Part shown: in pieces, positions 62,519 through 64,000 of the stretch
How positions within the stretch are numbered: the first letter of the stretch is position 1
Layout of the letters: each line of letters opens with the position of its first letter
NCBI GenBank assembly: GCA_965197395.1
Contig: CBDANB010000006.1
Location: 620,001 to 684,000 of the forward strand
DNA from: CAZYFH01 sp965197395
GTDB taxonomy: Bacteria; Acidobacteriota; Vicinamibacteria; Vicinamibacterales; UBA8438
Length of the DNA stretch: 64,000 nucleotides
Direction of reading: 5' to 3'
Program-made: the position numbers and the translations under genes
Notes under the pieces: generated by a model
Seen by the model: only the letters and a program-made list of their open reading frames with translations
Told to the model about the DNA's origin: nothing
The model's database searches: none

Positions 62519-63712
62519 TCCCCTGTGTCTGAAAAAGCTTCAAATAGTGTGTCGGCTGTGATGTATTGGGCGGCATGGCAAGAACAGGTCGGCCCAAAGC
62601 GAGATTGGAAGTCACCGCCGCAGAGCGCGTAGAACTTGAGCGGCTCGCCAGGCGCGCCCGAACGAATCGGCACGTGGCCTTGCGGGCAAGGATCGTCCTG
62701 AGGAGCACGCGTGGCGAATCGAACGTGGCGGTCGCGGCGAAACTGCGCTGCTCGAACGTGACGGTCGGCAAGTGGCGACAGCGGTTTAGGGTAGGTCGCG
62801 TGGACGCGCTGTACGACGAGCCCAAGCCCGGAGCCCCACGGACCCTGTCCGATGCGGATGTCGAGTCGATCCTCGTCACGACGTTGGAAAGTAAGCCGAA
62901 GGGGCGGACCCACTGGAGCACCCGCAAGATGGCGGAGCACGCTGGCGTCAGCGCCTCTACCGTGGGCCGCATCTGGCGCACTTTCGGGTTGCAGCCGCAT
63001 GTCGTGGAATCCTTCAAGATCTCCGACGACCCGCTGTTCATCGAGAAGGTGCGGGACATTGTCGGCCTCTACCTGAACCCACCCGACCACGCCGTCGTCT
63101 TGTCATTCGACGAAAAGCCTCAGATTCAAGCCCTCGAGCGGGCGCAGCCGATTCTGCCGATGGACCTGGGTCGCCCCGAACGCCAGACGCACAACTACAT
63201 CCGCCATGGCACGGTGGACCTCTTCGCGGCGCTCAACGTCGCGACCGGCCAGGTCGTGGCGCAAACCAAGAAGCCGCATCGGTCGAGGGATTTCGTGAGC
63301 TTCCTGCGCGAGATCGACGAGCGGGTGCACTCCGCCCTCACCGTCCACGTGATCCTCGACAATCTCTCGGCGCATAAGTCCCCGTTGGTCAAACGATGGG
63401 TGGCCCGCCACCCGCGCTTCCAGTTCCACTTTACGCCGACCTACTCCGCCTGGCTCAACCTCGTCGAGCGGTTCTTTGGCCTTCTCACCGAACACGCCCT
63501 CAAGCGCGGATCACATTCCAGCCCGCACGCGCTGCGCCAAGCCATCTACGCCTACGTGGACGCCCACAACGACGAGGGCAAACCCTTCAAGTGGACAAAG
63601 ACAGCCGACGAAATTCTCGCGAAGGTGAAGCGGTTCGGACAGCGCACCGTTCAAGTCCACGGTGGCCCCAGATGACCAACGACTTTTTGAAGAAATCAAA
63701 GATCAAGGGGAC
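62518..63712 (+). mobile_element. IS630-family insertion sequence, intact copy
   Basis: 1195 bp. Inverted ends GTCCCCT...CTTCAA on both sides (62518 onward and inward from 63712). Direct TA dinucleotides flank it at 62516-62517 and 63713-63714. The original site was CTAG, the preferred IS630 target known from Shigella IS630. It lies exactly where the stop codons of the NlpC/P60 and LysM genes overlapped. Confidence 0.88.
62575..63675 (+). CDS. IS630-family transposase (complete)
   Basis: 366 residues from ATG 62575 (MARTGRPKARLEVTAAERVEL). A paired HTH includes LRARIVLRSTRGESNVAVAAKL and TVGKWRQRFRVGRVDALYDEPKPGAPR. DDE catalytic residues are Asp in VVLSFDEKPQIQALER, Asp in VHVILDNLSAHK, and Glu in WLNLVERFFGLL. 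It is longer and distinct in sequence from the frameshifted copy at 40.8 kb, so these are two different IS630 groups. Confidence 0.95.
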   Translation: MARTGRPKARLEVTAAERVELERLARRARTNRHVALRARIVLRSTRGESNVAVAAKLRCSNVTVGKWRQRFRVGRVDALYDEPKPGAPRTLSDADVESILVTTLESKPKGRTHWSTRKMAEHAGVSASTVGRIWRTFGLQPHVVESFKISDDPLFIEKVRDIVGLYLNPPDHAVVLSFDEKPQIQALERAQPILPMDLGRPERQTHNYIRHGTVDLFAALNVATGQVVAQTKKPHRSRDFVSFLREIDERVHSALTVHVILDNLSAHKSPLVKRWVARHPRFQFHFTPTYSAWLNLVERFFGLLTEHALKRGSHSSPHALRQAIYAYVDAHNDEGKPFKWTKTADEILAKVKRFGQRTVQVHGGPR

Positions 63713-64000
63713 TAGCCGGGAACAACAATCTTGATCTGATCGCCGGGCGCGGGCTGTTCGTTGACCGGATAACCGTTCATGATGGCGAGGTCCGACGCCA
63801 AGACGATCTCCTCCCCACTTCGTTGTGCGATGCGCTGCCAGGTGTCACCCTCCTGCACGACGTAGAGGGTGACTCGGTTGGCGCGGATTTGCTCCGCTTC
63901 GTCACGACTGAGCTGCCTGAACGACCCGATGCTCGCGTCCACGTCGCGTTCGACGTAGCTGAACTCCGTCACAGGCGCGAACCCACCCAGGACATACACC
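63712..64000 (-). CDS. LysM-containing protein, probably an M48-type metallopeptidase C-terminus (5' partial)
   Basis: Only the last ~95 residues are in view; the protein runs past the window edge. The LysM-like segment is TLYVVQEGDTWQRIAQRSGEE...ILAIMNGYP...PGDQIKIVVPG. The flanking EFSYVERDVDASIGSFRQLSRDEAEQI matches the C-terminal part of M48-family periplasmic peptidases in acidobacteria, as I recall it. Zinc-site residues are beyond the window. Its TAG stop is formed by the CTA that abuts the IS630 copy. Confidence 0.7.
   Translation of the reverse strand, partial: VYVLGGFAPVTEFSYVERDVDASIGSFRQLSRDEAEQIRANRVTLYVVQEGDTWQRIAQRSGEEIVLASDLAIMNGYPVNEQPAPGDQIKIVVPG

Overview
The window is high-GC DNA from a diderm bacterium. 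LpxC, an Omp85/TamB outer-membrane assembly pair and several lipoproteins point to an LPS-bearing outer membrane. Gene content (class II ribonucleotide reductase, TrmFO, HslUV, an excisionase-type HTH fused to a receiver domain) and short dispersed palindromes that read as AQAFRPA when translated suggest Acidobacteriota, probably Vicinamibacteria-like. That placement is inference from memory, not a database result. No rRNA, tRNA or CRISPR array was seen. Housekeeping genes are densely packed, often with 1-4 bp stop/start overlaps.

Region 1 (1-10 kb): end of engB, rpmE, an MrfA/MrfB-type helicase-exonuclease pair, a small TIR-bounded MITE-like element, an SDR oxidoreductase, a DUF547 protein and cobalamin-dependent nrdJ with a structured leader. 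Region 2 (10-29 kb): a CPBP protease, then a long minus-strand series. In transcription order it is hslV-hslU, a FN3 lipoprotein, FAH hydrolase, transaldolase-like fsa, acyl-CoA carboxylase beta subunit, biotin carboxylase, biotin carrier, tamB, Omp85 and a SurA-like chaperone; an APC permease lies beyond hslV. Region 3 (29-38 kb): ECF sigma/anti-sigma operon with secreted partners, HTH-REC regulator with a palindromic operator, ABC-F protein, and an NtrB-like kinase behind a sigma-54 promoter. The partner NtrC activator is split by a 367-bp MITE-like insertion. Region 4 (38-46 kb): xerC, trmFO, topA and dprA. With hslVU this is the widespread dprA-topA-trmFO-xerC-hslVU order, here broken up by an IS630 element, an IS200 element and the region 3 block. 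Region 5 (46-53 kb): TPR/lipoprotein pair, rplU-rpmA-obg-nadD-rsfS-comF, tmk and lysA. Region 6 (53-64 kb): a four-gene overlapping operon (ECF sigma, STAS protein, unknown 90-aa protein, domain-permuted radical SAM protein), lpxC, uvrA, an NHL-type protein, HNH endonuclease, NlpC/P60 lipoprotein, an intact IS630 element, and the end of a LysM protein.

Three things stand out. (1) The 53.5-56.2 kb operon encodes a radical SAM-like protein whose SPASM-type cysteine region is N-terminal and whose core has CX3CX3C instead of CX3CX2C; this is the best candidate for an undescribed system. (2) In-frame minisatellites, mostly with 36-bp units, sit inside mrfB, mrfA, the ABC-F gene, xerC and trmFO; in xerC a short unit shifts the reading frame. 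(3) Mobile elements have landed in telling places: a MITE inside ntrC, and an IS630 copy placed exactly in the CTAG where the stop codons of two convergent genes overlapped, leaving both stops intact.
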